Shown here in pieces: positions 1 to 6,423 of a stretch of 12,337 nucleotides of DNA. Under the pieces are notes generated by a model. It made no database searches. It was not told the DNA's origin and saw only the letters and a program-made list of their open reading frames with translations. Made by a program: the position numbers and the translations under genes. Position 1 is the first letter of the stretch, and each line of letters starts with the position of its first letter. This DNA is from DATLNF01 sp046590575 (GTDB lineage: Bacteria > Actinomycetota > Actinomycetes > BP-191), in the NCBI GenBank assembly GCA_046590575.1, contig JBKJUS010000178.1:1-12337 (forward strand), read 5' to 3'.

Positions 1-372
1 GAACCCGTATACGGTCTTCCCCGACTCCCGCAGCCTGGAGGCGAGCTTGGTGAAGTCGCTGTCGGAGGAAACCAGGCAGAAACCGTCCAGGTTCCCGGTG
101 TAGAGCAGGTCCATCGCATCGATGATCAACGCGCTATCGGTGGCGTTCTTGCCGGTGGTGTAGGCGAACTGCTGCATCGGCTGGATCGCATGGGCGTTGA
201 GCGCTTCCTTCCAACCTCGGAGGTTGGGGGTGGTCCAATCGCCGTACGCCCGCTTGACCGTCGCACTGCCGTACTTCGCGATCTCGGCGAGTAGAGCCTC
301 GATGATCGCGGGAGTGGTGTTGTCGCCGTCGATGAGGACAGCGAGCCTGGTGGAATCTGGGACTGAAGCCAT
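1..372 (-). CDS. NYN domain protein (LabA/DUF88-like putative RNase), N-terminal part
   Basis: The frame opens at ATG 372-370 and stays open to the window edge, giving 124 residues of a longer protein whose C-terminus is missing. The N-terminus carries the NYN/PIN-like signature LAVLIDGDN (residues about 10-18), with further acidic residues in KNATDSALIIDAMDLL (D79, D85) and in LVSSDSDF (D104, D106). These are the usual metal-binding Asp positions of this fold. Members of the family are putative metal-dependent ribonucleases; in many bacterial members an OST-HTH/LOTUS-type RNA-binding domain follows, but that part would lie outside the window. No Shine-Dalgarno is visible. TACGCT at 384-379 (-) is placed where a -10 could give a leaderless mRNA, but I see no matching -35. 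Fold assignment is confident; the substrate is unknown. Confidence 0.88.
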   Translation of the reverse strand, partial: MASVPDSTRLAVLIDGDNTTPAIIEALLAEIAKYGSATVKRAYGDWTTPNLRGWKEALNAHAIQPMQQFAYTTGKNATDSALIIDAMDLLYTGNLDGFCLVSSDSDFTKLASRLRESGKTVYGF

Positions 373-734
373 ACACAGAGCGTAATCGGGAATGCAGCGA
401 AGCCTCCCCAGCCCGTCCAAATGCCCAACGCTAGATGAAGTCCATCCGCGAAGCAGAATCCCCTCGGTGCGCCGCCTAGCGAGTGACTCGCATCGGCACG
501 AAAATCGAAAGGCGGCCTCAACGAGGCCAAGCCCGAGGTGCGCCTATCCGCCGCGATAGAAGCGAGGACGCTGAGCCGTTCCCCGTCGGCTCGATCATGC
601 GAACGCACTCATCTGCCGCTGATCGCACTTGCCCATTGAAGACTCCGTTTAGTCGGCGGCGACGCGGCTAGCGCGCGGGGCAGATGTGGGGCAAGACCGT
701 GCGGGAGTGGCTTCCACAGCATGCTGGGCTGAGC
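373..734. other. Intergenic stretch with no supported gene
   Basis: The 362 bases between the NYN gene and the end of the HNH gene hold only short frames of low-complexity Arg/Pro/Ser-rich composition, typical of antisense readings in GC-rich DNA. I see no tRNA, no recognisable pseudogene and no repeat array. The only local structure I can point to is the small hairpin at 514-528. CTGAGCTCAG at 729-738 is a palindrome overlapping the HNH stop codon, but it is short and has no loop or T-run. Confidence 0.5.
514..528 (-). terminator. Possible terminator hairpin downstream of the HNH gene
   Basis: A perfect 6-bp stem GGCCTC with loop GTT and GAGGCC is followed on the minus strand by a T-rich run reading GCCTTTCGATTTT. 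The shape fits a weak intrinsic terminator. It lies about 200 bases past the HNH stop and ahead of the NYN gene, so it could separate the two transcripts. The stem is short and the T-run is interrupted, so this is tentative. Confidence 0.3.
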
Positions 735-2096
735 TCAGTCGACGGGGTATTCGTGCGGCTTCGTCGTATAGCTGCGGTCGAGTGCGCTGATCCAGTGCCG
801 GGTGCCATCGGGGTCCTGAGTCACTGACCATCCGCCGTGGTGCTTGCAGCGGTGATGTCGCCGGCACTCAGGGCCCAGGTTGCAGGTGCAGGTCGGCCCG
901 TTGGGCCAAGGTATCGCGTGCTCGGTGTCGGTCCGGCCGGCCGGCTGGTTGCACACGGGATGCACACACGTCTGGCTTCGGGCGTCGATGAACGCGTTGA
1001 TCCGCGCGGTCGGCGTGTAGCTGACTGTGCCGAGACCCTCGAGTGCCCCGGTTGTGGCGTCAACGATAAAGACCCGCCAGGAGGCGTCGCGCGCAAGTTC
1101 GCGCGCGACCTCGGCAGGGATCGGGCCGTAGCCGTGCAAGTCGGCGGGGCGGTTGGCCAGCCCGAGCGCCGTCCCGAGCGTCATCGTGACGTTGACCTGC
1201 ACCGGGCGGCCCTTGCGCCGCGGCGCCGCCGGGTCGGCGAGCGCGTTGCGCGCCCACTCGACCAGAGTGTCGAACCGCCGGGCGTCGATCCCCCGGTCGT
1301 CGTCCGGACCGGTCCGCGCAGCGCATACGTCGAGCGCGGTCCAGATCAGCTGCACGTCAGCGGCCGGTCCGTTAGCAGCCAGGGTCTGGCTGCTAGCCGA
1401 CCCAGGGTAGATCGAGACCTGCCGGCCCTTCTTCGTTGCCTTCGACGCCGCGGCCGCCTTGTCGGGCGCGGCTTCGATCACCTTGCCGGTGACCTTGCGC
1501 CGCAGCTGTCCTGGAGTGCAGGAGCGCGCCGCATCGACGAGCTCTGCCGCAAGCCGACCGACGGTCTCGTCATCGAGGTCGACCTGGCTCAGCCCATCGA
1601 CGATGCGCACGGCGTGGAGGTAGGAGATATCACCGACCGCCAGAGCCGTGCCGACCGACCGCATCGGTCCGCGGACCGACTGCCCCACCATCATCATCTC
1701 GTCGGTAGCGTGGAAGCTGGTACGCAGCGCGGCGGCGATCTCCTCGCGGGCCCACTCGCCGTCCCACGGCATGGCCTCGCCCACGTCAGCGGCCAACCGG
1801 GCGGCGGCGTACTGCAGCGACGCGATCCGCTGATGAACCAGTTCCAACGCGCTGAGCATGCTGTCGGCAGTGGGCAGCCGGCCGATAATCCGGTCGACCT
1901 CACCGACGGCATCCTTGGCGTCGAACAGCGGCATCAGCGGCCAGACGGCGAGGCCGGCATGCGTCGCGGCTTCGTCGGAAGCCGCGGTGGGAGCGAGCTC
2001 GGCGGACGGGTCGAATTCGGGTTCGACGTCGATGTCGTCGTACGCGTCGACATCCACGAGGTCGGCCCAGTTGGGTGCGTTCACTGTATCGAACAT
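735..2096 (-). CDS. DUF222/HNH endonuclease-domain protein (13E12-repeat family)
   Basis: This is a 453-residue protein with an acidic N-terminus (about 1-55), a helical DUF222 region from about residue 75, and a C-terminal HNH nuclease domain. The HNH part shows C377 and C382, TEHAIPWP (E392-H393), N406, C411 and RRHHRCKHH (H414-H420), which are the Cys pairs and His/Asn expected for a zinc-stabilised HNH fold. Such genes are multicopy in many actinobacteria; their biological role is not established, although DNA cleavage is predicted. I chose the MFD start at 2096 over an upstream in-frame ATG at 2225 because the promoter lies between them and its expected transcription start falls at 2096. 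No Shine-Dalgarno precedes this ATG, so a leaderless message is likely. Regulation by LexA is strongly suggested by the box covering the start codon. Confidence 0.93.
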   Translation of the reverse strand: MFDTVNAPNWADLVDVDAYDDIDVEPEFDPSAELAPTAASDEAATHAGLAVWPLMPLFDAKDAVGEVDRIIGRLPTADSMLSALELVHQRIASLQYAAARLAADVGEAMPWDGEWAREEIAAALRTSFHATDEMMMVGQSVRGPMRSVGTALAVGDISYLHAVRIVDGLSQVDLDDETVGRLAAELVDAARSCTPGQLRRKVTGKVIEAAPDKAAAASKATKKGRQVSIYPGSASSQTLAANGPAADVQLIWTALDVCAARTGPDDDRGIDARRFDTLVEWARNALADPAAPRRKGRPVQVNVTMTLGTALGLANRPADLHGYGPIPAEVARELARDASWRVFIVDATTGALEGLGTVSYTPTARINAFIDARSQTCVHPVCNQPAGRTDTEHAIPWPNGPTCTCNLGPECRRHHRCKHHGGWSVTQDPDGTRHWISALDRSYTTKPHEYPVD

Positions 2097-2104
2097 ACGT
2101 TCGA
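2089..2104. promoter_or_regulatory. LexA SOS box overlapping the HNH start codon
   Basis: The bases TCGAACATACGTTCGA form TCGAAC-N4-GTTCGA, a perfect match to the mycobacterial/actinobacterial LexA consensus as I know it. The box contains the ATG (2096-2094) and touches the last base of the -10 element, so bound LexA would cover the transcription start. Overlap of an SOS box with the start of 13E12-type genes is known from Mycobacterium tuberculosis. DNA-damage induction here is inferred from the site. Confidence 0.88.
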
Positions 2105-2132
2105 GAATACCTGTGCCCGGTCGCCCCGTCAA
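2104..2132 (-). promoter_or_regulatory. Sigma-70-type promoter of the HNH gene
   Basis: Reading the minus strand, TTGACG (2132-2127) and TATTCT (2109-2104) are separated by exactly 17 bases (2126-2110). The -10 ends seven bases before the A of the ATG at 2096, which predicts a leaderless transcript. The adjacent LexA box would occlude it. Confidence 0.75.
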
Positions 2133-2243
2133 CCTCCAAGTGCGCTGTGGGACAACATTTCTGCGCCGAGCTAGCGACCCGCCAAGATCCGCCCGCCGTA
2201 CGCCGATCGCCCGGCTGGGATCCACCGCGTCGGGGATCTCCGG

Positions 2244-3308
2244 CTACTCAAAGCGGTAGGTCGTCTCGGTGTCCGTGGTCGAGATCGGCGCTGATCGCCC
2301 GGTCCACATGAACTCGTCGATCCACACGTCAAGGAGGTCCCAGCTCTCGGGCGTCACTGGATCCGCCAGCTCCACCTCGATGGTGATCAGCCGGCCGTCG
2401 TCCTCCCGCAATCTGACGATGAGAAGCTCGCCTCTGACGATCGACTCTAGGTAGTCCCAGGGGTCGATGCCGGCAGACTGGGTCATGCGGCGGTGGATCT
2501 CAGCGCGCACGGCGTCACGTGGATCGCCGGGTTTGAACGGCTCCGGGTCCGGCCGGACCACCGCCGGCCTTTCCGGAGTGGGCTCGACCGCTTCCGTTTC
2601 GATCTCGACGACTCCGCCCCAGCGCCACCGAGCTGGCTCGCCTCTCGCCACGCAGGCCCAGAGCAGTAGCGGCGTGCCGAGGAGCAGCACCGCGATGTTG
2701 AGCGGACGCCGGGCCGGTCCCAGAGTCGAAGAGGCGAGAACCGCGGCGAGGTACGCGAGCGAGATGGCCCAGCCTTCCCAGGAGCAGGGCCGGCCCCAGC
2801 CCCATCCCCACCGCTTCGCTTTGAACCAATACCGGCGGTCCGGCGGAGGTGACTGGTCGCTGAGGCCCTCACCTCGTTCGCCTTGGCGAACACTGATGAC
2901 GCCAATCGTGTACCCCACGAGGGCCAGCGCGACGAGCACCGGCATGAAAGCTGGGGATGTGCCGGAGGTCGAGCCCACCGCCGTGCTGTACGCCGTCATC
3001 GCCAGCACGACGCCGAGCGGTGCAACGAGCGCGATCCAGAGCACGTACCCTTCAGCGCCGTGGCCTCGGTCGGCGGATCCGCTCGCCCGATGAAAGACCG
3101 CCACCAGCAGGACGAGGACACTCACCGGCAGTAGCAGTCCTTCGGCCTTCGACCCGTACCGGTCCGGTCGCAACCGCCAATCCCAGTGGACCGGCACCGG
3201 AGCATCAGCACGAGTCCACGCGATCACCGCGAATGCAGCGCACACGACGAAGGCAACCGTTGACACGAGGTATGCCACCGACCTCAGTCGATGGGACCAC
3301 TCGGACAC
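2244..3308 (-). CDS. Multi-pass membrane protein with DUF1648-like region and soluble C-terminal tail
   Basis: The frame encodes 354 residues from GTG at 3308. I prefer this start because the in-frame extension up to 3476 would lie entirely over the preceding acetyltransferase gene, whose stop is 23 bases upstream. Hydrophobic segments lie at about 11-31, 57-72, 88-107, 121-140, 180-195 and 203-221, suggesting six membrane spans. Residues 38-54 read VPVHWDWRLRPDRYGSK, resembling the 'P-x-HW-x-x-x-G-x-PD-x-x-x-K' signature of DUF1648, the N-terminal domain of SdpI-like immunity/sensor proteins. A hydrophilic tail (about 230-354) contains IHRRMTQSAGIDPWDYLE and a compact beta-rich end; I do not recognise this part. 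It probably forms a unit with the upstream gene. Function unknown; the link to SdpI is by motif only. Confidence 0.8.
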   Translation of the reverse strand: MSEWSHRLRSVAYLVSTVAFVVCAAFAVIAWTRADAPVPVHWDWRLRPDRYGSKAEGLLLPVSVLVLLVAVFHRASGSADRGHGAEGYVLWIALVAPLGVVLAMTAYSTAVGSTSGTSPAFMPVLVALALVGYTIGVISVRQGERGEGLSDQSPPPDRRYWFKAKRWGWGWGRPCSWEGWAISLAYLAAVLASSTLGPARRPLNIAVLLLGTPLLLWACVARGEPARWRWGGVVEIETEAVEPTPERPAVVRPDPEPFKPGDPRDAVRAEIHRRMTQSAGIDPWDYLESIVRGELLIVRLREDDGRLITIEVELADPVTPESWDLLDVWIDEFMWTGRSAPISTTDTETTYRFE

Positions 3309-3331
3309 CCGCCCGCCGCGATCCCCGCTGA

Positions 3332-4264
3332 TCAGGAGATCACCTCCGGCGGGAGCTGGCGGGTCCAGCGGGTGGCGTACGGCGCCCAGCCGAGGTTGCG
3401 CCAGTGCGGCTCCGCAGCCATGTTGGTCAGCCGCCAGTCCGTCCAGCTCACTGTGGCTCCCTGCTCGATCGCCCACGCGCGACCGGTCTTGTCGAGTGCC
3501 GCGCCGACGCCGCGACCGCGGTGCTCCGGGCGAATGGCGGCGTGGCTGAACGCGACCGCGCCCGCCGGGATGCCGAGTCGATGGGGCATCGGCTCCCAGC
3601 TCGCGAAGCCGACGTCGACGCCGTCGATCGAGGCGATGAAGTCGACGACGTCCGGCTTGCCGAAGTCCTCACGGAACATGTCGAGCAAGCTCGCCGCGGC
3701 CTCCGGCGAGCGGTAGGACCACGCCGGGGCGAGTCGGAGGTGCTCGCCCACGATGCCGCACATGTCGAGCAGCGAGTCGAGATCAGCGGCGCTGGTCGCG
3801 ATCCGCACATCGACGGCGGCCGGCGGCGTCGTGCGGGACGGTTCGACCGGGCCGAGCGCGAAGACGTGTTCCTGCCCGAACCCGAGCCGCGACCACGCGC
3901 CCTCGGCCATCGCGTCGCCGGTGAGCAGGACGACCGCGTGCCGCAGCCCACGCGCGGTCACCCACGCCGTGGACGCGGCGGCGTAGAGCAGCCGGGTGGT
4001 GAGCTCGTCTACTGCCGAGTGCCCGCCCAGGTCGACCCAGGTCGCGTGCTCGTCGACCCGCGAGAGCAGGTAGCCGACAACCTTGTCGCCGTCGAGCGCG
4101 ACCCAGCCGTGCGACGCGGCCTCGCGCACCGCGCCGACCGCGGTGACAAGGTCGGCGTCCCGGTCGAGCAGCGGATGCCGGTCCAACGCGCTGGCGTACC
4201 GCTCGGCGAACAGGTTCGCGGCGGCGCCGAAATGCTCGTCGGCAAACTCGGTAACGGCAGGCAT
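3332..4264 (-). CDS. Double-domain GNAT family N-acetyltransferase
   Basis: This 310-residue protein contains two GNAT-like halves. The N-terminal half (about 1-140) has a degenerate fold (WVALDGDKVVGYLLSRVDEH, then AWSRLGFGQEHVFALG) without a clear acetyl-CoA loop. The C-terminal half (about 150-305) carries motif A, AAIRPEHRGRGVGAAL, with the R/Q-x-x-G-x-G/A acetyl-CoA loop at R249-G254, followed by TDWRLTNMAAEPHWRNLGW. The second half is therefore the likely catalytic domain, using acetyl-CoA; the acceptor is unknown. It starts at ATG 4264 with an AAGGG-type ribosome site about six bases upstream, and diverges from paaZ. Mycothiol synthase MshD has a comparable double-GNAT layout, but its typical C-terminal motifs are not evident here, so I do not assign it. 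Confidence 0.88.
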   Translation of the reverse strand: MPAVTEFADEHFGAAANLFAERYASALDRHPLLDRDADLVTAVGAVREAASHGWVALDGDKVVGYLLSRVDEHATWVDLGGHSAVDELTTRLLYAAASTAWVTARGLRHAVVLLTGDAMAEGAWSRLGFGQEHVFALGPVEPSRTTPPAAVDVRIATSAADLDSLLDMCGIVGEHLRLAPAWSYRSPEAAASLLDMFREDFGKPDVVDFIASIDGVDVGFASWEPMPHRLGIPAGAVAFSHAAIRPEHRGRGVGAALDKTGRAWAIEQGATVSWTDWRLTNMAAEPHWRNLGWAPYATRWTRQLPPEVIS

Positions 4265-4315
4265 GCGCGACCCTTCGCTCGGGACTCAGCACAGGATCCC
4301 CCAACTCGATCGCCA

Positions 4316-4344
4316 CGGACAGGCGGCCATCGCCGCCCTACGAT
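4316..4344 (+). promoter_or_regulatory. Candidate paaZ promoter
   Basis: CGGACA (4316-4321) and TACGAT (4339-4344) are separated by 17 bases, in the 116-base gap between the divergent acetyltransferase and paaZ genes. The -35 matches the consensus at four of six positions. No clear PaaR-type operator palindrome is recognisable. Confidence 0.4.
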
Positions 4345-4380
4345 GACGTCTCCGCACTGACAACGCTCCGGAGTCCCTCC

Positions 4381-6393
4381 ATGCAGCTCGAGAGCTACGT
4401 ACAAGGTCGTTGGCAGGCGGGTGCCGACGACGGCGCGTTGCTCCGTCACGCCGTCACGGGCGCTGAGATCGCTCACATCTCCAGCCGCGGCGTCGACATG
4501 GGCGGTGCTCTCGACTACGCCCGCCAGGTCGGCGGCCCGGCCTTGCGCCAGCTGACGTTCCACCAGCGAGCGCTGCTCCTCAAGGAGCTGGCCCAGCACC
4601 TCACCGGGCTGTCCGAGGAGTTCTATGCGCTGTCGACGGCGACCGGGGCGACCCGCAAGGACTCCGACATCGACATCGCCGGCGGCTTCGGCACGCTGTT
4701 CGCCTACTCCAGCAAGGCCCGTCGTGAGCTGCCCAACGACACGGTCCTCACCGAGGGCGCCGTGGAGATGCTCAGCCGCAAGGGCTCCTTCGTCGGCCAA
4801 CACGTATGCGTGCCGCTACGCGGCGCCGCCGTACAGATCAACGCGTTCAACTTCCCGGTCTGGGGCATGCTCGAGAAGCTGGCTCCGGCATTCATCGCGG
4901 GTGTGCCATCCATCGTGAAGCCAGCCAGCCCGACGGCCTTCCTCACCGAGCTCGTCGTACGCCGGATCGTCGAGTCGGCGATCCTGCCCGAGGGCACGCT
5001 GCAGCTCATCTGCGGCAGCGCGGGCGACCTGCTCGACCACCTGACCGGCCAGGACCTCGTCGGCTTCACCGGATCGGCTACCACCGCGACCGCCCTGCGG
5101 GCGCACCCGGCGGTGCTGCGCAACGGTGTGCGCTTCAATGCAGAGGCCGACTCGCTCAACTGCTCGATCCTGGGGCTTGACGCGAAGCCCGGCACCGAGG
5201 AATTCGACCTCTACGTGCGCGAGGTCGTCCGCGAGATGACTGCGAAAGCCGGCCAGAAGTGCACCGCCATCCGGCGGGCTCTCGTCCCACGGGAACACCT
5301 CGATGCCGTGACCGAGGCGCTCCGGGAGGCTCTGGGGCGAGTACGGGTCGGCGACCCAGCCGACCCCGAGACGACGATGGGAGCGCTCGCAAGCACAGGT
5401 CAGCGCGACGAGGTGCGCCGCGCGGTCGGCCTTCTCGTCGAGGGCGGTCAGCTCGTCGTCGGCGACCCGACGCACGTGCCCGACGGGACCGAACGCGGGG
5501 CATTCCTGGAGCCGATTCTGCTGCGGTACGACGACCCGGACCGGTCAGAGGTGCATGACGTCGAGGCGTTCGGGCCGGTCAGCACGGTGCTGCCCTACGA
5601 CTCGGTCGAGCACGTCGTCGCGCTCGCGGCCCGTGGCCAGGGCAGCTTGGTCGGGTCGGTCGTCACCCATGATCAGACCTTCGCTCGGCACGTCGTCCTC
5701 GGTGCAGCGGCGTATCACGGTCGACTGCTCGTCCTCGACCGTGACTGCGCCCGCGAGTCGACCGGCCACGGCTCCCCGCTCCCACACCTCGTGCATGGCG
5801 GACCAGGCCGGGCCGGCGGTGGCGAGGAGCTCGGCGGGATCCGCGGCGTGCTGCATCACATGCAGCGCACCGCCGTACAGGGCTCGCCCGCGATGCTCGC
5901 TGCGGTCACCGGCCGCTGGGTGACCGGTGCCCCCCGCATCGAGGACGACGTGCATCCCTTCCGTAAGCGACTCGGCGACCTGCGGATCGGCGACTCCGTC
6001 ATCACGGACGAGCACGAAGTGACGCAAGCCGAGATCGACCAGTTCGTCGAGCTCACCGGCGATTCGTTCTACGCGCACACCGACCCGGCCGCGGCGGCCG
6101 CCAACCCGATCTTCGGCGGGATCGTCGCGCACGGCTACCTCGTGCTGTCTCTGGCAGCCGGACTCTTCGTGGACCCGGCCCCTGGCCCGGTGCTCGCGAA
6201 CTACGGGCTCGACGGCCTGCGCTTCACGACGCCGGTCAAGCCCGGCGACCGAATCCGGGTGGCGCTGACCTGCAAGGAGAAGAACCCCCGGGACGGAGCG
6301 TCGTACGGCGAGGTGCGCTGGGACGCAGAGGTCACCAACAGTTCCGGCGAGACGGTGGCCCACTACGAGCTGCTGACCATGGTCGCCGAATAG
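4381..6393 (+). CDS. paaZ: PaaZ: oxepin-CoA hydrolase / 3-oxo-5,6-dehydrosuberyl-CoA semialdehyde dehydrogenase
   Basis: This 670-residue bifunctional enzyme of aerobic phenylacetate degradation opens the oxepin-CoA ring with its C-terminal hydratase domain and oxidises the resulting aldehyde with its N-terminal NADP-dependent dehydrogenase. The aldehyde dehydrogenase domain (about 1-510) shows INAFNFPVWGMLEKLAPA, VKPASPTAF, GFTGSA, FNAEADS (E255) and AGQKCTAIRRA (nucleophile C294). The MaoC-type hydratase domain (about 525-670) shows ELTGDSFYAHTD with D561 and H566, and IFGGIVAHGY. Length and residue spacing are very close to the E. coli enzyme (681 residues; E256 and C295 from memory), so both activities should be intact. 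GGAG at 4370-4373 lies seven bases before the ATG. No paaABCDE, paaF, paaH, paaJ or paaK neighbour is present, so it is either a detached member of the pathway or used alone. Confidence 0.96.
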   Translation: MQLESYVQGRWQAGADDGALLRHAVTGAEIAHISSRGVDMGGALDYARQVGGPALRQLTFHQRALLLKELAQHLTGLSEEFYALSTATGATRKDSDIDIAGGFGTLFAYSSKARRELPNDTVLTEGAVEMLSRKGSFVGQHVCVPLRGAAVQINAFNFPVWGMLEKLAPAFIAGVPSIVKPASPTAFLTELVVRRIVESAILPEGTLQLICGSAGDLLDHLTGQDLVGFTGSATTATALRAHPAVLRNGVRFNAEADSLNCSILGLDAKPGTEEFDLYVREVVREMTAKAGQKCTAIRRALVPREHLDAVTEALREALGRVRVGDPADPETTMGALASTGQRDEVRRAVGLLVEGGQLVVGDPTHVPDGTERGAFLEPILLRYDDPDRSEVHDVEAFGPVSTVLPYDSVEHVVALAARGQGSLVGSVVTHDQTFARHVVLGAAAYHGRLLVLDRDCARESTGHGSPLPHLVHGGPGRAGGGEELGGIRGVLHHMQRTAVQGSPAMLAAVTGRWVTGAPRIEDDVHPFRKRLGDLRIGDSVITDEHEVTQAEIDQFVELTGDSFYAHTDPAAAAANPIFGGIVAHGYLVLSLAAGLFVDPAPGPVLANYGLDGLRFTTPVKPGDRIRVALTCKEKNPRDGASYGEVRWDAEVTNSSGETVAHYELLTMVAE

Positions 6394-6416
6394 CTGACGT
6401 CGTATGACGCGCAGCT
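6392..6416. terminator. Imperfect hairpin between convergent genes
   Basis: AGCTG and CGTC pair with GACG and CAGCT around a GTAT loop, with an A/CG internal bulge, just at the paaZ stop and seven bases from the end of the convergent acylase gene. It could serve both transcripts, but there is no T-run on either side. Confidence 0.3.
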
Positions 6417-6423
6417 GCTGTCG

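Noticed and set aside
518..662. A minus-strand frame between the NYN and HNH genes reading GVFNGQVRSAADECVRMIEP
   Set aside because: It looks superficially protein-like, but I recognise no family, there is no start with a ribosome site, and it ends inside the hairpin at 514-528.
837..2174. A long open frame on the + strand opposite the HNH gene
   Set aside because: It is antisense to a clearly recognisable protein, is rich in Arg/Gly/Val/Asp as expected from GC-rich third positions, and shows no domain or ribosome site.
3309..3476. N-terminal extension of the DUF1648-like protein to ATG 3476
   Set aside because: It overlaps the 3' part of the acetyltransferase gene in another frame and would add a Gly/Pro/His-rich segment ahead of a normal first membrane helix.
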